Shown: positions 42,510 through 51,023 of the stretch, one piece after another
How the letters are laid out: every line of letters starts with the position of its first letter
Position numbering within the stretch: position 1 is the first letter of the stretch
Assembly (NCBI GenBank): GCA_910583765.1
Contig: CAJTYS010000012.1
Location: forward strand, 1-64,000
Direction: 5' to 3'
Source of the DNA: an uncultured Eubacteriales bacterium
Lineage (GTDB): Bacteria > Bacillota > Clostridia > Peptostreptococcales > Anaerovoracaceae
DNA: 64,000 bases
Notes under the pieces: generated by a model
What the model was told of the DNA's origin: nothing
What the model saw: the letters and a program-made list of their open reading frames with translations, nothing else
The model's database searches: none
Made by a program: the position numbers and the translations under genes

Positions 42510-43064
42510 CTACCGCATATAATCCGACATTCGGCAAGCTCCGTCCGCGTCTGTTTGACGAATGAAGGTTTCGTTTTCATCTGTGATCCCGCCCAGCGCG
42601 TATACGGAAATGGAGATTTGCCTGCGAATTTCCCGCAGGAAAGAAAGGCCTTTGCCTGGCAGCCCTGGTTTACAGGAAGCAGCGAAAATATTGCTGGCTA
42701 TTACGTAATCCGCTCCAGCGCTCTGTGCCCGCAGCGCTTCTTTGATAGAATGAACGGATACGCCCACTGTGGAAAAAGCGGCCAGATTTTCCCTCTGTTC
42801 CCAAAACTGCGGGAAAGGCAGGTGAATGCTGCGGCAGCCGATTTCCTCGGCAATCTGAACAAAAGTATGACAAATAAACTGTATTCCGGCTTCTCGGCAG
42901 GCTTGCCCCACTTCCAAGGCCAATTGCCGGTATGCGCTGGGCGAAAGATCCTTTTCCCGCAGAATCAGCATGTCCGCGGTGCCCTGCAATCGGCGGGACT
43001 GCTCGGCCAGAGGCAGGGCGCATAAGTGGCGATTGGAAATGACAATATGCTTAAAGGTAGACAT
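42510..43064 (-). CDS. Thiamine-phosphate synthase-like protein (ThiE/TenI family)
   Basis: About 184 aa TIM barrel with the IVISNRHLC start, GVSVHSIKEALRAQSAGADY (about residues 98-117) and SVYALGGITDEN (about 152-163), as in ThiE/TenI proteins. The ThiE GPVF motif is replaced by ASNIFAASCKPG, so it may be a TenI-like isomerase rather than the condensing enzyme. It overlaps the thiH end and is the last gene of the thi operon. Confidence 0.75.
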   Translation of the reverse strand: MSTFKHIVISNRHLCALPLAEQSRRLQGTADMLILREKDLSPSAYRQLALEVGQACREAGIQFICHTFVQIAEEIGCRSIHLPFPQFWEQRENLAAFSTVGVSVHSIKEALRAQSAGADYVIASNIFAASCKPGLPGKGLSFLREIRRQISISVYALGGITDENETFIRQTDADGACRMSDYMR

Positions 43065-44214
43065 AGTCATTCATCACCGGCTGCAAACCCCGCCCTTCGA
43101 TGGCTTTCACCATTTCCGCCACATTGCGTCCATCCGCGATTTCAAATTGATCATCGCCCTGCTGGTCACTTTCTTCACTGTGACTGCCAATGCCTGTGCT
43201 GACGCCTGCGGAAATCTTCGTGGCCGCCAGCCCGATCACATGATCCCGAAAATCCGCCCGTTCTCTGGTGGAAATGGTCATGCCAGCGAAAGGCATGAAG
43301 AGCCGGTAAGCGCACATTACTTGCAGCAGCTGCTTTTCATGCACGTCTTTCGGATTGATTCGCGCGTTGTTGACAATGGGGCGCAGGCGAGGGCAGGAAA
43401 AAGAAATCTCCGCATGAGGATACTTTCTTTGCAGCAGATAGGCGTGCATGCCAGTCGCAAACGCATCCTTTCTGAAATCAGCCAGCCCTAAAAGAGCTGC
43501 GAAGGCCACGCCCCGCATGCCGCCCTTCAATGCCCGTTCCTGAGCGTTAAAGCGATAAGGAAACACTCTTTTGTGGCCTGCCAGGTGAAGGGTCTCATAT
43601 TTGCCGGAATCATAAGTTTCCTGAAAAACCGTCACATAATCGGCGCCGCGTTCATGGAGATAAGCGTAATCCTCTGAATTCATGGGATAAACTTCGATGC
43701 CTACCATCTTAAAATATTTCTGCGCCATGCGGCAGGCCTGCCCAATGTAAGTTACATCTGATTTTGTCCGGCTCTCTCCTGTGAGAATGAGGATTTCCTC
43801 TAGTCCAGTATCTGCGATGGCTTTCATTTCTTTTTCGATTTGTTCCGGGTCCAGACGGGCCCGGCGGATCTGATTGTGGCAGTTAAAGCCACAGTAAACG
43901 CAGTAGTTTTCACAGTAATTGGAAATGTACAGAGGCGTGAAGAGGCAGACGCTGTTGCCAAAATGCTTTCTCGTTTCTTTCTGGGCGCACTGGGCCATTT
44001 GTTCCAGGAAAGGCTCCGCGGCTGGGGAAAGAAGGGCCTTGAACTCCTCCGGGCCCCGATTTGTTTTGGTCAGCGCCCGCTTTACGTCTGATGCTGTATA
44101 GGTGTCGTAATCATAGCGTTCCATGGCTCCGATGACTTGCTCCATGACTGTGGATGTCTCTAGGATTTCCATTTCCGACCAGTATGCCATATGGTCCATA
44201 GGTGTTTCTTTCAT
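43051..44214 (-). CDS. thiH: 2-iminoacetate synthase
   Basis: 387 aa radical SAM enzyme. The Fe-S motif is CENYCVYCGFNC (about residues 85-96), followed by the BATS-type C terminus. It cleaves tyrosine to dehydroglycine for the thiazole ring under anaerobic conditions and works with ThiG and ThiS. GGAGG stands 8 nt before the ATG. Operon order is thiS-thiF-thiG-thiH-thiE-like. Confidence 0.93.
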   Translation of the reverse strand: MKETPMDHMAYWSEMEILETSTVMEQVIGAMERYDYDTYTASDVKRALTKTNRGPEEFKALLSPAAEPFLEQMAQCAQKETRKHFGNSVCLFTPLYISNYCENYCVYCGFNCHNQIRRARLDPEQIEKEMKAIADTGLEEILILTGESRTKSDVTYIGQACRMAQKYFKMVGIEVYPMNSEDYAYLHERGADYVTVFQETYDSGKYETLHLAGHKRVFPYRFNAQERALKGGMRGVAFAALLGLADFRKDAFATGMHAYLLQRKYPHAEISFSCPRLRPIVNNARINPKDVHEKQLLQVMCAYRLFMPFAGMTISTRERADFRDHVIGLAATKISAGVSTGIGSHSEESDQQGDDQFEIADGRNVAEMVKAIEGRGLQPVMNDYVYL

Positions 44215-44226
44215 GCCTGCGTCCTC

Positions 44227-44997
44227 CTATTCTGCTAAAAAACCAGTGAGCGGTGACGATGCTTCGCCGCCTTTTTCCATCACCCTGCCTAGGCCTGCCA
44301 GATACGCGGCTCTTCCTGCGTCAATGGCATTTTTGAAAGCCCGGGCCATGGCCGGAATGTCGCCTGCCGTAGCGATGGCGGTGTTTGCCATGATCGCGTC
44401 CACGCCCATTTCCATGGCCTCGCAAGCCTGAGACGGGCGGCCGATACCAGCGTCCACGATGATGGGCAGGTCGATTTCATCAACTAAGATCTGAATGAAA
44501 TCCTTCGTGCTCAAGCCCTTGTTGGAGCCAATGGGCGCTGCCAGGGGCATGATGGCCGCTGCTCCTGCGTTTCGCAGGTCCCTGGCAGCATTGAGATCCG
44601 GGTACATGTAAGGCATGACCACAAAGCCCTCTTTGGCTAGGATTTCAGTGGCTGTTATGGTCTCATAGTTGTCAGGGAGCAGATATTTGGTGTCACGGAT
44701 CACTTCGATCTTTACAAAGTCCCCGCATCCCAGTTCCCTGGCCAGGCGCGCGATTCGCACGGCTTCCTGCGCGTTTCTCGCTCCCGAGGTGTTTGGCAGC
44801 AGGGTCACGCCCTGGGGGACGTGATCCAGAATATTGCCATGTCCAGCTGAATTGGCTCGCCGCAGGGCTAAAGTGATCATCTGCGCGCCCGCCTGCTCCA
44901 CTGCCGCACGGATCAGTTCTACGTTGTATTTTCCAGAGCCTAGTATAAATCTGGAAGTAAATTCGTGACCGCCAATGGTCAACATATCTTGCTTCAT
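44227..44997 (-). CDS. thiG: Thiazole synthase
   Basis: 256 aa. FTSRFILGSGKYN at the N terminus and the conserved Schiff-base lysine region (GDFVKIEVIRDTKYLLPDN, about residues 92-110) are visible, as is VDAGIGRPSQACEAMEMGVD. It joins deoxyxylulose phosphate, dehydroglycine and ThiS thiocarboxylate into the thiazole phosphate. GGGGGT precedes the ATG. Confidence 0.95.
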   Translation of the reverse strand: MKQDMLTIGGHEFTSRFILGSGKYNVELIRAAVEQAGAQMITLALRRANSAGHGNILDHVPQGVTLLPNTSGARNAQEAVRIARLARELGCGDFVKIEVIRDTKYLLPDNYETITATEILAKEGFVVMPYMYPDLNAARDLRNAGAAAIMPLAAPIGSNKGLSTKDFIQILVDEIDLPIIVDAGIGRPSQACEAMEMGVDAIMANTAIATAGDIPAMARAFKNAIDAGRAAYLAGLGRVMEKGGEASSPLTGFLAE

Positions 44998-45016
44998 GTT
45001 TGTTTGACCCCCTTAA

Positions 45017-45688
45017 TCAAATCGTTGTGTTCGTATGTTCTCCTAAAATCAATTGAATGACCTTGTTCGCCTGATGTCCAGCGCAAATGGCGACTCTGGG
45101 TGCCATGAGCCCAACCCCATCTGCTATGTCTGTGGATTCATCGCCACAGACATAAAAACGGCGGCCCACTGTTCTGGTGCGGATGGCGTTTGCGTCTTTA
45201 TAACCAGCCATGCCGGAGCCGGAAATCAGGTAAGTGTTCTTTGTGTTCGTCAAGATCTGTTCTGCCAGCATTGCCTTTGCGCCAGGATCATCGAAAGCTT
45301 CGCAGACATAACGGTATTCTTGGAAAATTTCTACGGCGTTTTCTGCTGTCACCTTACAGTCTTCGGTTTCCAGGCTGATATATGGGTTGATTTCCTGCAA
45401 TAATCCGGTCAGGGCTTCTGTCTTTTTTCTGCCCAAATGGGGAATATGGTAAGCCTGCCGATTGAGATTGGATAAATCCACTCGATCAAAATCCACCAGC
45501 TTTAGCTTGCCGATACCGCTCCTGGCCAGCATGACCGCGATATTGCTGCCCAGGCCGCCAAGCCCGGCGATGGCCACTGCCGCCTGCTGGAGCTTTTCAT
45601 AGATTTCCGGTGAAAAACGCTGGTCGCAGATCTGTTGAATCTCGGCTTTTGACGGTATTTGTGTTGTGGAAATTCGCTCTATCATCAT
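45017..45688 (-). CDS. thiF: ThiS adenylyltransferase
   Basis: 223 aa of the E1/MoeB fold: GLGGLGSNIAVMLARSGIGK (about residues 43-62; nucleotide loop) and DLSNLNRQAY. It adenylates the C-terminal Gly of ThiS. It starts inside the thiS stop (ATGA overlap). It lacks a rhodanese domain and the CxxC pairs are not obvious, as in the short anaerobe type. Confidence 0.92.
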   Translation of the reverse strand: MMIERISTTQIPSKAEIQQICDQRFSPEIYEKLQQAAVAIAGLGGLGSNIAVMLARSGIGKLKLVDFDRVDLSNLNRQAYHIPHLGRKKTEALTGLLQEINPYISLETEDCKVTAENAVEIFQEYRYVCEAFDDPGAKAMLAEQILTNTKNTYLISGSGMAGYKDANAIRTRTVGRRFYVCGDESTDIADGVGLMAPRVAICAGHQANKVIQLILGEHTNTTI

Positions 45689-45879
45689 CCACCTCCCACA
45701 AAACCCACGATTTCCAAGGTGTCAGTGTCTAAAAGCTGGATGTTTGGATGATCTGCTCTGGGAATGATCTCGCCGTTTTTCTCCACAGCGACCTGCTGAC
45801 CGTCATAGCCTTCCTGCTCCAGGAATCCTGCTAAAGAAATGGGGTCAGCCAGCTTTTTCTCCTGTCCGTTCACGATCAT
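45685..45879 (-). CDS. thiS: Sulfur carrier protein ThiS
   Basis: 64 aa, beta-grasp, beginning MIVNGQEKKLADPISLAGFL and ending GFVGGG, the di-Gly tail used as a sulfur carrier. AAGGAGG is 8 nt before the ATG at 45879. The frame is open far upstream to 46044, but that extension covers the terminator hairpin and repeat copy D and is not thought to be translated with ThiS. Confidence 0.93.
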   Translation of the reverse strand: MIVNGQEKKLADPISLAGFLEQEGYDGQQVAVEKNGEIIPRADHPNIQLLDTDTLEIVGFVGGG

Positions 45880-45896
45880 TTCATACGCCTCCTTTT

Positions 45897-45989
45897 TTAT
45901 AACGATAGGAAATATCGTATTACGATATTTCCGGAATTTCAACAAAGTCCACCTCTGAAAGAGAATTGGTGAAGTCGGCTTTGTTATAA
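45897..45989. repeat. Copy D of ~90-bp folded intergenic repeat
   Basis: Best-preserved copy: TTATAAC/GTTATAA ends, GGAAATATCG/CGATATTTCC hairpin (10 bp), ACAAAGTCC, CTCT-GAA-AGAG mini-hairpin and GGCTTTGT. It lies inside the thi leader between the terminator and thiS. Confidence 0.75.
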
Positions 45990-45990
45990 G

Positions 45991-46042
45991 AAAAAAGGCA
46001 CATAAAGTTCCACACCCGTGGTGGTGTGCCCCTTCATGTGCC
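45991..46042 (-). terminator. Terminator-like hairpin inside the thi leader
   Basis: Minus strand GGCACAT...ATGTGCC with inner CACACC/GGTGTG, followed by TTTTTT. It lies about 45 nt after the expected transcription start and before thiS, a typical place for attenuation. Confidence 0.7.
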
Positions 46043-46086
46043 ATAGTGTCACAATCTCAACTGTTTCCCATATGCGATTTCTGCTA
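46043..46086 (-). promoter_or_regulatory. Thi leader upstream stem (possible sensor)
   Basis: CACAAT...ATTGTG can close a stem just before the leader terminator. No TPP aptamer signature was found here. Function inferred only from position. Confidence 0.3.
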
Positions 46087-46092
46087 TTGTGT

Positions 46093-46121
46093 TATTATAC
46101 TACGAAGCGCATGGGGATGCA
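46093..46121 (-). promoter_or_regulatory. Promoter of the thi operon
   Basis: Minus strand TTGCAT, 17 nt, TATAAT, giving a leader of about 205 nt before thiS. Confidence 0.7.
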
Positions 46122-46202
46122 ATGCATAAATTTTTCAATTTTTATGGTGTATAACAGTTATGTGGAGATGATGAAAAAAATGTAAAAAATAGATGAAAAT
46201 GG

Positions 46203-46231
46203 TTGATTTGGATGGATAAATATGGTATTCT
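46203..46231 (+). promoter_or_regulatory. Promoter of the third mini-toxin
   Basis: TTGATT, 17 nt, TATTCT. Confidence 0.6.
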
Positions 46232-46308
46232 AAAAACACCCTCAAAAGGGGTGAAGGCACAATAGAATCATGGGAGCACAGGCGGTTGGCCTCGGAAAGG
46301 AGGCCCAT

Positions 46309-46389
46309 ATGACTGATTATGAAATCATAACCATCATGCTGATGGTATTGGGATTAGTAATTATGAGGAACTGCAACACAGGAAAATAA
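46309..46389 (+). CDS. 26-aa Hol_Tox/Fst-like mini-toxin
   Basis: Encodes MTDYEIITIMLMVLGLVIMR then NCNTGK: one membrane helix and a short polar tail, like holin-like/Fst-type toxins. GGAAAGGAGG precedes the ATG by 6-7 nt. It shares the architecture of the locus at 19132-19485: a convergent antisense RNA, a two-way hairpin over the stop codon, and matching short motifs at both RNA 5' ends (GGCACAAYAGA and CGGTTGGCCTC). Confidence 0.7.
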   Translation: MTDYEIITIMLMVLGLVIMRNCNTGK

Positions 46390-46471
46390 CCGCCCCCGAG
46401 CTAAGGTTGCGGTTATTCCGAGAAATAACAACAATTGAGGCCAACCGTTCATGACGGTTCTCCCTCTGTTG
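46384..46471 (-). ncRNA. Antitoxin RNA candidate of the third locus (~85 nt)
   Basis: Driven by the promoter at 46477-46505. It ends at the stem AATAACCGC...GCGGTTATT (46385-46417) with TTTT on the minus strand, overlapping the toxin stop codon. Confidence 0.6.
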
Positions 46472-46476
46472 TGCCT

Positions 46477-46505
46477 ATTATACTACCGAAAGCCTGTCAA
46501 GGCAA
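46477..46505 (-). promoter_or_regulatory. Antitoxin promoter of the third locus
   Basis: Minus strand TTGCCT, 17 nt, TATAAT. Confidence 0.65.
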
Positions 46506-46550
46506 CAAAAACTTTTTTCATTCTAATAACTGTGACAAAAAGCAAGACAT

Positions 46551-46589
46551 CACAAACACTCCTGCGGTACTCCCGCAGGAGTGTTTGTG
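46551..46589 (-). terminator. Terminator after nnrE
   Basis: 15-bp perfect stem CACAAACACTCCTGC/GCAGGAGTGTTTGTG; a T-run follows after a few bases on the minus strand. Confidence 0.7.
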
Positions 46590-46627
46590 CTATAGCTAGA
46601 ATCACCCCATAGCATTGATAAAACGTT

Positions 46628-47299
46628 CTACCACAAAGCCTCCTCATCAATCCCAATATCCACAATGAACAATTCGCCGCAATAGGCTTTGGCAAAGGCC
46701 TGGAGATGAATGGGCTTTTTATTATGGAAAGTAACCGTATAATCCGCTCTTACCGCATTCAGATCCACCTGCGACTCCTTGACCGCGTCACCGCAAAGTC
46801 CAGATGGGATATCTAAGGACGCGATCGGAATTTTCCCTTTGAACTGATTGACAAAAGAGATCGCTCTTATGGCTCGAGGGTTGAGCTTTCCATGAAAGCC
46901 AGTCCCATAAATCGCGTCAATCATGATGTTCTGCCTGCCATTGACTTCCACAAAAGGCATGTCGGTCTTGGTCATATCGATGATCTGACAACGCTCTTTG
47001 ATCAACTTAAAATTAGTGATGGCGTCTTTGGTGACAGGCGGACCGTCCACAAGAGCTAAGGTGACAGCCGCGCCCTCCTCCATCAGTTTTCTGGCGACCA
47101 CGAATCCATCGCCGCCATTGTTGCCTTTGCCGCACAGCAGCAGGACCTTCATGCCCTGGAGAGAGGCAGACGCTTTCATACAAATGATTTCCGCCGCTGC
47201 GGTGCCAGCGTTTTCCATCATCTGATAATAGGACAAGCCCTCTTGGTTGGCTCGCTTTTCCAATATCTTCATTTGGCCGCAGGTTACAAACTTCAACAT
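46628..47299 (-). CDS. nnrE: NAD(P)H-hydrate epimerase
   Basis: About 223 aa YjeF_N domain with YYQMMENAGTAAAEI (about residues 23-37), LCGKGNNGGDGFVVARKL (about 54-71) and DAIYGTGFHG. It epimerises damaged NAD(P)HX so that a dehydratase can repair it. The usual C-terminal kinase-like dehydratase half is absent. The ATG at 47299 is chosen over the GTG at 47308 because of the AGGAT spacing. It lies 12 nt from the phosphohexomutase gene. Confidence 0.88.
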   Translation of the reverse strand: MLKFVTCGQMKILEKRANQEGLSYYQMMENAGTAAAEIICMKASASLQGMKVLLLCGKGNNGGDGFVVARKLMEEGAAVTLALVDGPPVTKDAITNFKLIKERCQIIDMTKTDMPFVEVNGRQNIMIDAIYGTGFHGKLNPRAIRAISFVNQFKGKIPIASLDIPSGLCGDAVKESQVDLNAVRADYTVTFHNKKPIHLQAFAKAYCGELFIVDIGIDEEALW

Positions 47300-47311
47300 A
47301 ATGCTCACATC

Positions 47312-48871
47312 CTAAATCTGATCTAATGGAGAAAGATCCAGCAGATCGTACTTCTGTAAAAATGGTTTTAGCTGATCTCTGATCTCTTTGCATCCGCCCT
47401 GCTTTTCCGATTCCAGGTTCAAAGGCAGGAGCGGATCGTGGAGAGATTTTCGCAGCAAGCACCAGCCGCCTTCAAAGGCGATCCTGACCCCTTCATGATT
47501 GGGAGAAACAAGGGTCATGTCCGGTTCTTTGTCTGCGAATCCCTTTAAAGCGTCCAGAACTTCGCCGCCATAGGCACCAAAGTCAGAGGCTAAGATTGGA
47601 ATCCGAGCTTCTTTGGCTTCGGCAGGCTGCTTCAGGCTTTGGATCAAGCTGTCCAAGGTTTTGCCCTGGAGACGAAGCAGAGCGGTTTTGATGACGATCT
47701 TTGTGGCAAGATAGGCGCCATCATCCAGGAAATAATTTTCTTTCAGCGCCGCGTGGCCAGAGGTTTCAATGGCCAGCTGGCAGTCAGTGCCTGACGCGTT
47801 CAGTTCAATGGCCTTATTGATGACATTTTTGTAGCCCCGTTTAAACCGGAGGTGCTTGAGGCCCAGTTCTTTTTCCAGGAACACAGTCAGGTGGTCGCTG
47901 GTGATGCTGTCAGTCACAACTGTGCTCCCCGGATGATCTTCTGCTACCAGGGCTGCGGCCAGCGCCACGATGCTATTGCGGGCGATCTCCCTGCCCCGAT
48001 GGTCCACGGCAGCGGAGCGGTCCACGTCCGTGTCAAAGATCAGTCCCAGATCAGCGCCCGCGGAAAGCGTCTTCATAGCAACGGAATCCATGGCTTCTCG
48101 GTTTTCCGGATTCGGAGCGTGGTTCGGAAACGTTCCGTCAGGAGACAGATACTGGCTGTCGCTGATATCAGCGCCTAAAGGAGCAAGGACCTTTTTCGCG
48201 TAAAAGCCGCCGCTGCCATTGCCTGCGTCCACCACGATTTTCAGCCCTGTCAGCGGTTTTTCATAAGAATCCGGATGGGAAACGCCTTTTTGAATCAAAT
48301 CCCGCAGATGCGCACAGTAAGTTTCCATCAAATCCGTGTCCTGGGAAGGGTAAACATTTTTCCCCATGTCTCGAACCAGAAGGCCGGTGTCAGGTTCACC
48401 CAGGGCCTTCAATGCTTCGTCCGATTCCGCGAACTCGATGATTTCAGCGATATCCTGTTTGTTGAGGCCGCCGTGCTTGTCAAAAAACTTAAATCCATTG
48501 CGGTTATATGGCAGGTGGCTGGCGGTGATCATGATCGCCCCATCGCATTGATATTCCGAAAAGACCGTGGACATGAACATGGCTGGAGTGGAAGCCAGGC
48601 CGCAGTCCAGCAAAGTGACGCCATAGCCGCCCATGCCCATGATCAGACCGTTTTTTAGATGCTGGCCGGAAATCCGAGGATCCCTGCCAATGGAAATTTT
48701 CAGATCCCTAGTGTCCTTCCCCGTTTTATTGTGAAGCCACAGCAGATAGCCTTTTGCCAGACGTTCCGCCTCTGTGTTGGTCAGGTTCGGGAATTCGCCG
48801 GGAACGCCGCTTAGGGCGATGCCTCGGATGTCACTGCCGTTTTGTAGTTTCTTAAAATCAAATTCAGACAT
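47312..48871 (-). CDS. Phosphohexomutase (phosphomannomutase/phosphoglucomutase family)
   Basis: 519 aa with the four alpha-D-phosphohexomutase domains. The active-site serine is in MITASHLPYNRNG (about residues 111-123), the metal loop in LIFDTDVDRSAAVDHRG (about 270-286), and the sugar-binding region IETSGHAALKENYFLDDGA (about 370-388). AAGGAG supports the ATG at 48871. It interconverts hexose 1- and 6-phosphates for sugar use or envelope precursors; the sugar cannot be fixed from sequence. Confidence 0.88.
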   Translation of the reverse strand: MSEFDFKKLQNGSDIRGIALSGVPGEFPNLTNTEAERLAKGYLLWLHNKTGKDTRDLKISIGRDPRISGQHLKNGLIMGMGGYGVTLLDCGLASTPAMFMSTVFSEYQCDGAIMITASHLPYNRNGFKFFDKHGGLNKQDIAEIIEFAESDEALKALGEPDTGLLVRDMGKNVYPSQDTDLMETYCAHLRDLIQKGVSHPDSYEKPLTGLKIVVDAGNGSGGFYAKKVLAPLGADISDSQYLSPDGTFPNHAPNPENREAMDSVAMKTLSAGADLGLIFDTDVDRSAAVDHRGREIARNSIVALAAALVAEDHPGSTVVTDSITSDHLTVFLEKELGLKHLRFKRGYKNVINKAIELNASGTDCQLAIETSGHAALKENYFLDDGAYLATKIVIKTALLRLQGKTLDSLIQSLKQPAEAKEARIPILASDFGAYGGEVLDALKGFADKEPDMTLVSPNHEGVRIAFEGGWCLLRKSLHDPLLPLNLESEKQGGCKEIRDQLKPFLQKYDLLDLSPLDQI

Positions 48872-49018
48872 ATTAGTACTCTCCTTATATGATATAAATA
48901 CTTTACTTATCATGTGTAGTTATGGTAAAGTTAAAGGCGTGCGGAAAAAGTTTCCGCAAAAACATTATAAAAGAAAAATCTCTGTTATGAAAGAGAAATT
49001 TGGAAAAGGAGAAGAAAG

Positions 49019-50419
49019 ATGAAGCTATTTACAGATGCGTTAGGCGTAGCGAACGATTTTTTGTACAGCAAGTTCCTCATCATTGTATTGATCGCAGTTG
49101 GCTTGTATTTTACTATCAGGACTAGATTCGTACAGATTCGTTTATTCCCTGACTCTTTGCGGGTAGTGCGGGAAAAGACCAATGAAGAGGGGAGCATGTC
49201 TTCCTTTCAGGCGCTGATGATCGCCACGGCTTCCCGAGTGGGAACAGGCAACATCGCAGGCGTGGCCACGGCCATTGTTTTAGGAGGACCGGGAGCGCTG
49301 CTTTGGATGTGGATCATGGCAGTCATAGGCGGAGCCTCTGCTTTTATCGAAAGTACTTTGGCGCAGGTTTACAAAGAACGGGACGGGAAAATTTTCAAGG
49401 GCGGACCAGCTTATTATATCCAGCGGGCCTTGGGTGCCCGGTGGCTGGGAATCATCTTTTCCATACTGCTAATCCTCACCTTCGCCTTTGGTTTTAACGG
49501 ACTGCAGGCATACAATATTTCCTCAGCCTTCCAGTATTATGTGACGAATTTCGAGGATTCCAACGTGCCGCTCATCATCGGGATCATCCTGGGCGTGAGC
49601 GCTGCGGTTCTGTTCTTTGGAGGCACGGATAAAATCGGACGAGTTTCTTCCGTGCTGGTGCCAATCATGGCAGGGCTGTACATTGCCGTAGGGCTGTTGA
49701 TTTTCTTCTTGAACATCGGTGAACTGCCGCATGCTATGAAAGTCGTGGTCCAGTCAGCCTTTGACTGGGAGTCCATTTTTGGAGGATTCGCTGGTTCCTG
49801 CGTGGTGCTGGGAATCAAACGGGGACTCTTTTCCAATGAGGCTGGTATGGGTTCCGCACCAAACGCGGCGGCGGCCGCTAATGTAAGCCATCCGGCAAAG
49901 CAGGGACTGGTCCAGGTGCTGTCTGTGTTCATCGACACGCTGGTTATTTGCTCTACCACAGCCTTTATTGTCCTGCTGACAGATCAGTACACAGTAGGCG
50001 GCGAACTCAACGGCATCCCTCTGGTGCAGCAGTCCGTGGCAGCTGTGTTTGGTGAAGTGGGCATTCACTTTATCACTGTGGCCATCTGCCTGTTCGCGTT
50101 CACATCTTTGATCGGAAACTACTTCTATGCGGAGGCGAATATCAAATTCATCAGCGAGAACAAAGTGTTCATGCAGATCTTCCGCATTCTGGCGGCCCTC
50201 ATGATTTTCATGGGCGCGCAAAACGACTTGCAGACCGCATGGGACTTGGCTGACGTGATCATGGGCTGCATGGCAACTGTGAATATCATTGCGATCATCC
50301 TATTGGGAGGTATCGCGATTCGGGTGCTAAAGGATTACGAAGAGCAGAAAGCGCAGGGATTGGATCCAGTGTTCAAAGCAGAAAAAGTGGGCATCCACAA
50401 TACGGATCTTTGGAAATAA
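49019..50419 (+). CDS. Alanine/glycine:sodium symporter (AGCS family)
   Basis: 466 aa with about 11 membrane helices and the AGCS motifs TASRVGTGNIAGVATAIVLG (about residues 70-89) and GLFSNEAGMGSAPNAAAAA (about 275-293). It imports alanine or glycine with Na+. GGAGAAGAAAG precedes the ATG. No glycine riboswitch is visible upstream; a TGCGGAAA/TTTCCGCA hairpin lies in the leader (about 48937-48958). Confidence 0.92.
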   Translation: MKLFTDALGVANDFLYSKFLIIVLIAVGLYFTIRTRFVQIRLFPDSLRVVREKTNEEGSMSSFQALMIATASRVGTGNIAGVATAIVLGGPGALLWMWIMAVIGGASAFIESTLAQVYKERDGKIFKGGPAYYIQRALGARWLGIIFSILLILTFAFGFNGLQAYNISSAFQYYVTNFEDSNVPLIIGIILGVSAAVLFFGGTDKIGRVSSVLVPIMAGLYIAVGLLIFFLNIGELPHAMKVVVQSAFDWESIFGGFAGSCVVLGIKRGLFSNEAGMGSAPNAAAAANVSHPAKQGLVQVLSVFIDTLVICSTTAFIVLLTDQYTVGGELNGIPLVQQSVAAVFGEVGIHFITVAICLFAFTSLIGNYFYAEANIKFISENKVFMQIFRILAALMIFMGAQNDLQTAWDLADVIMGCMATVNIIAIILLGGIAIRVLKDYEEQKAQGLDPVFKAEKVGIHNTDLWK

Positions 50420-50433
50420 ACATGTAATGGTTA

Positions 50434-50472
50434 AAAAACAGTCCACTGGCATTTAGCCGGCGGGCTGTTTTC
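50434..50472 (+). terminator. Terminator after the AGCS gene
   Basis: AACAGTCC...GGGCTGTT stem followed by TT and C. Confidence 0.65.
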
Positions 50473-50531
50473 TAATGGACGGCATTTTTGCGGCGCCATG
50501 ACAGTCGTGGAAGCAACACCAAAATCTCGAG

Positions 50532-50897
50532 TCATCTTGGGCGCGGATACAGTTTGTAGACAATGGCCAGGCCCAAGCACAGGAAAAACCAGAGGCCAGT
50601 GAAGATGGGGCAGACCTGTCCCAATATATTTCCAGGGAGCAAGGAATAGTCCCAAACCTTCCAGCCATACCAAAGATTCACCACCAGACCCACGGCAAAT
50701 TCGTAGATGGTGATGATCACAGCTCCACCTGCGGCTTTCAGCAAAATAGACGCATGGGGAAATTGCTGATTAAAGCAGTGCAGGGTCAAAAGACAGGCCC
50801 CGCCTGTGAGCATCATGGTCCAGTGGGTGTAACCACGAAATAAAATTTCCAGCCCGCCGTATCCAAGGGCGCCGATCGCAAAAATAAAAATACTCAT
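50532..50897 (-). CDS. ABC_trans_CmpB-type small membrane protein
   Basis: 121 aa, four membrane helices, ending with the family hallmark YGWKVWDYSLLPGNILGQVC (about residues 76-95) and PIFTGLWFFL. The family is annotated as putative ABC transporter permease but occurs alone, with no ATPase gene nearby. Function unknown. Confidence 0.8.
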   Translation of the reverse strand: MSIFIFAIGALGYGGLEILFRGYTHWTMMLTGGACLLTLHCFNQQFPHASILLKAAGGAVIITIYEFAVGLVVNLWYGWKVWDYSLLPGNILGQVCPIFTGLWFFLCLGLAIVYKLYPRPR

Positions 50898-51023
50898 GCA
50901 ATTATTATCTGTGGCCGCAAAGCAAATAATCGTGGTTTATTTTTGAAATCCTGTTGCGTTCGCACAGAAAACGCTGGAAGCGCATGATCGCTGTCCATGA
51001 TAAAAAGCAAAAAAATAAATCCC

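Noticed and set aside
45880..46044. N-terminal extension of ThiS containing MAHEGAHHHG, which could look like a histidine-rich leader peptide
   Set aside because: No ribosome site precedes it, it spans the terminator hairpin and repeat D, and three His are too few to propose attenuation.
48914..49018. Possible glycine riboswitch before the alanine/glycine symporter gene
   Set aside because: The region is too short and shows only a simple TGCGGAAA/TTTCCGCA hairpin.
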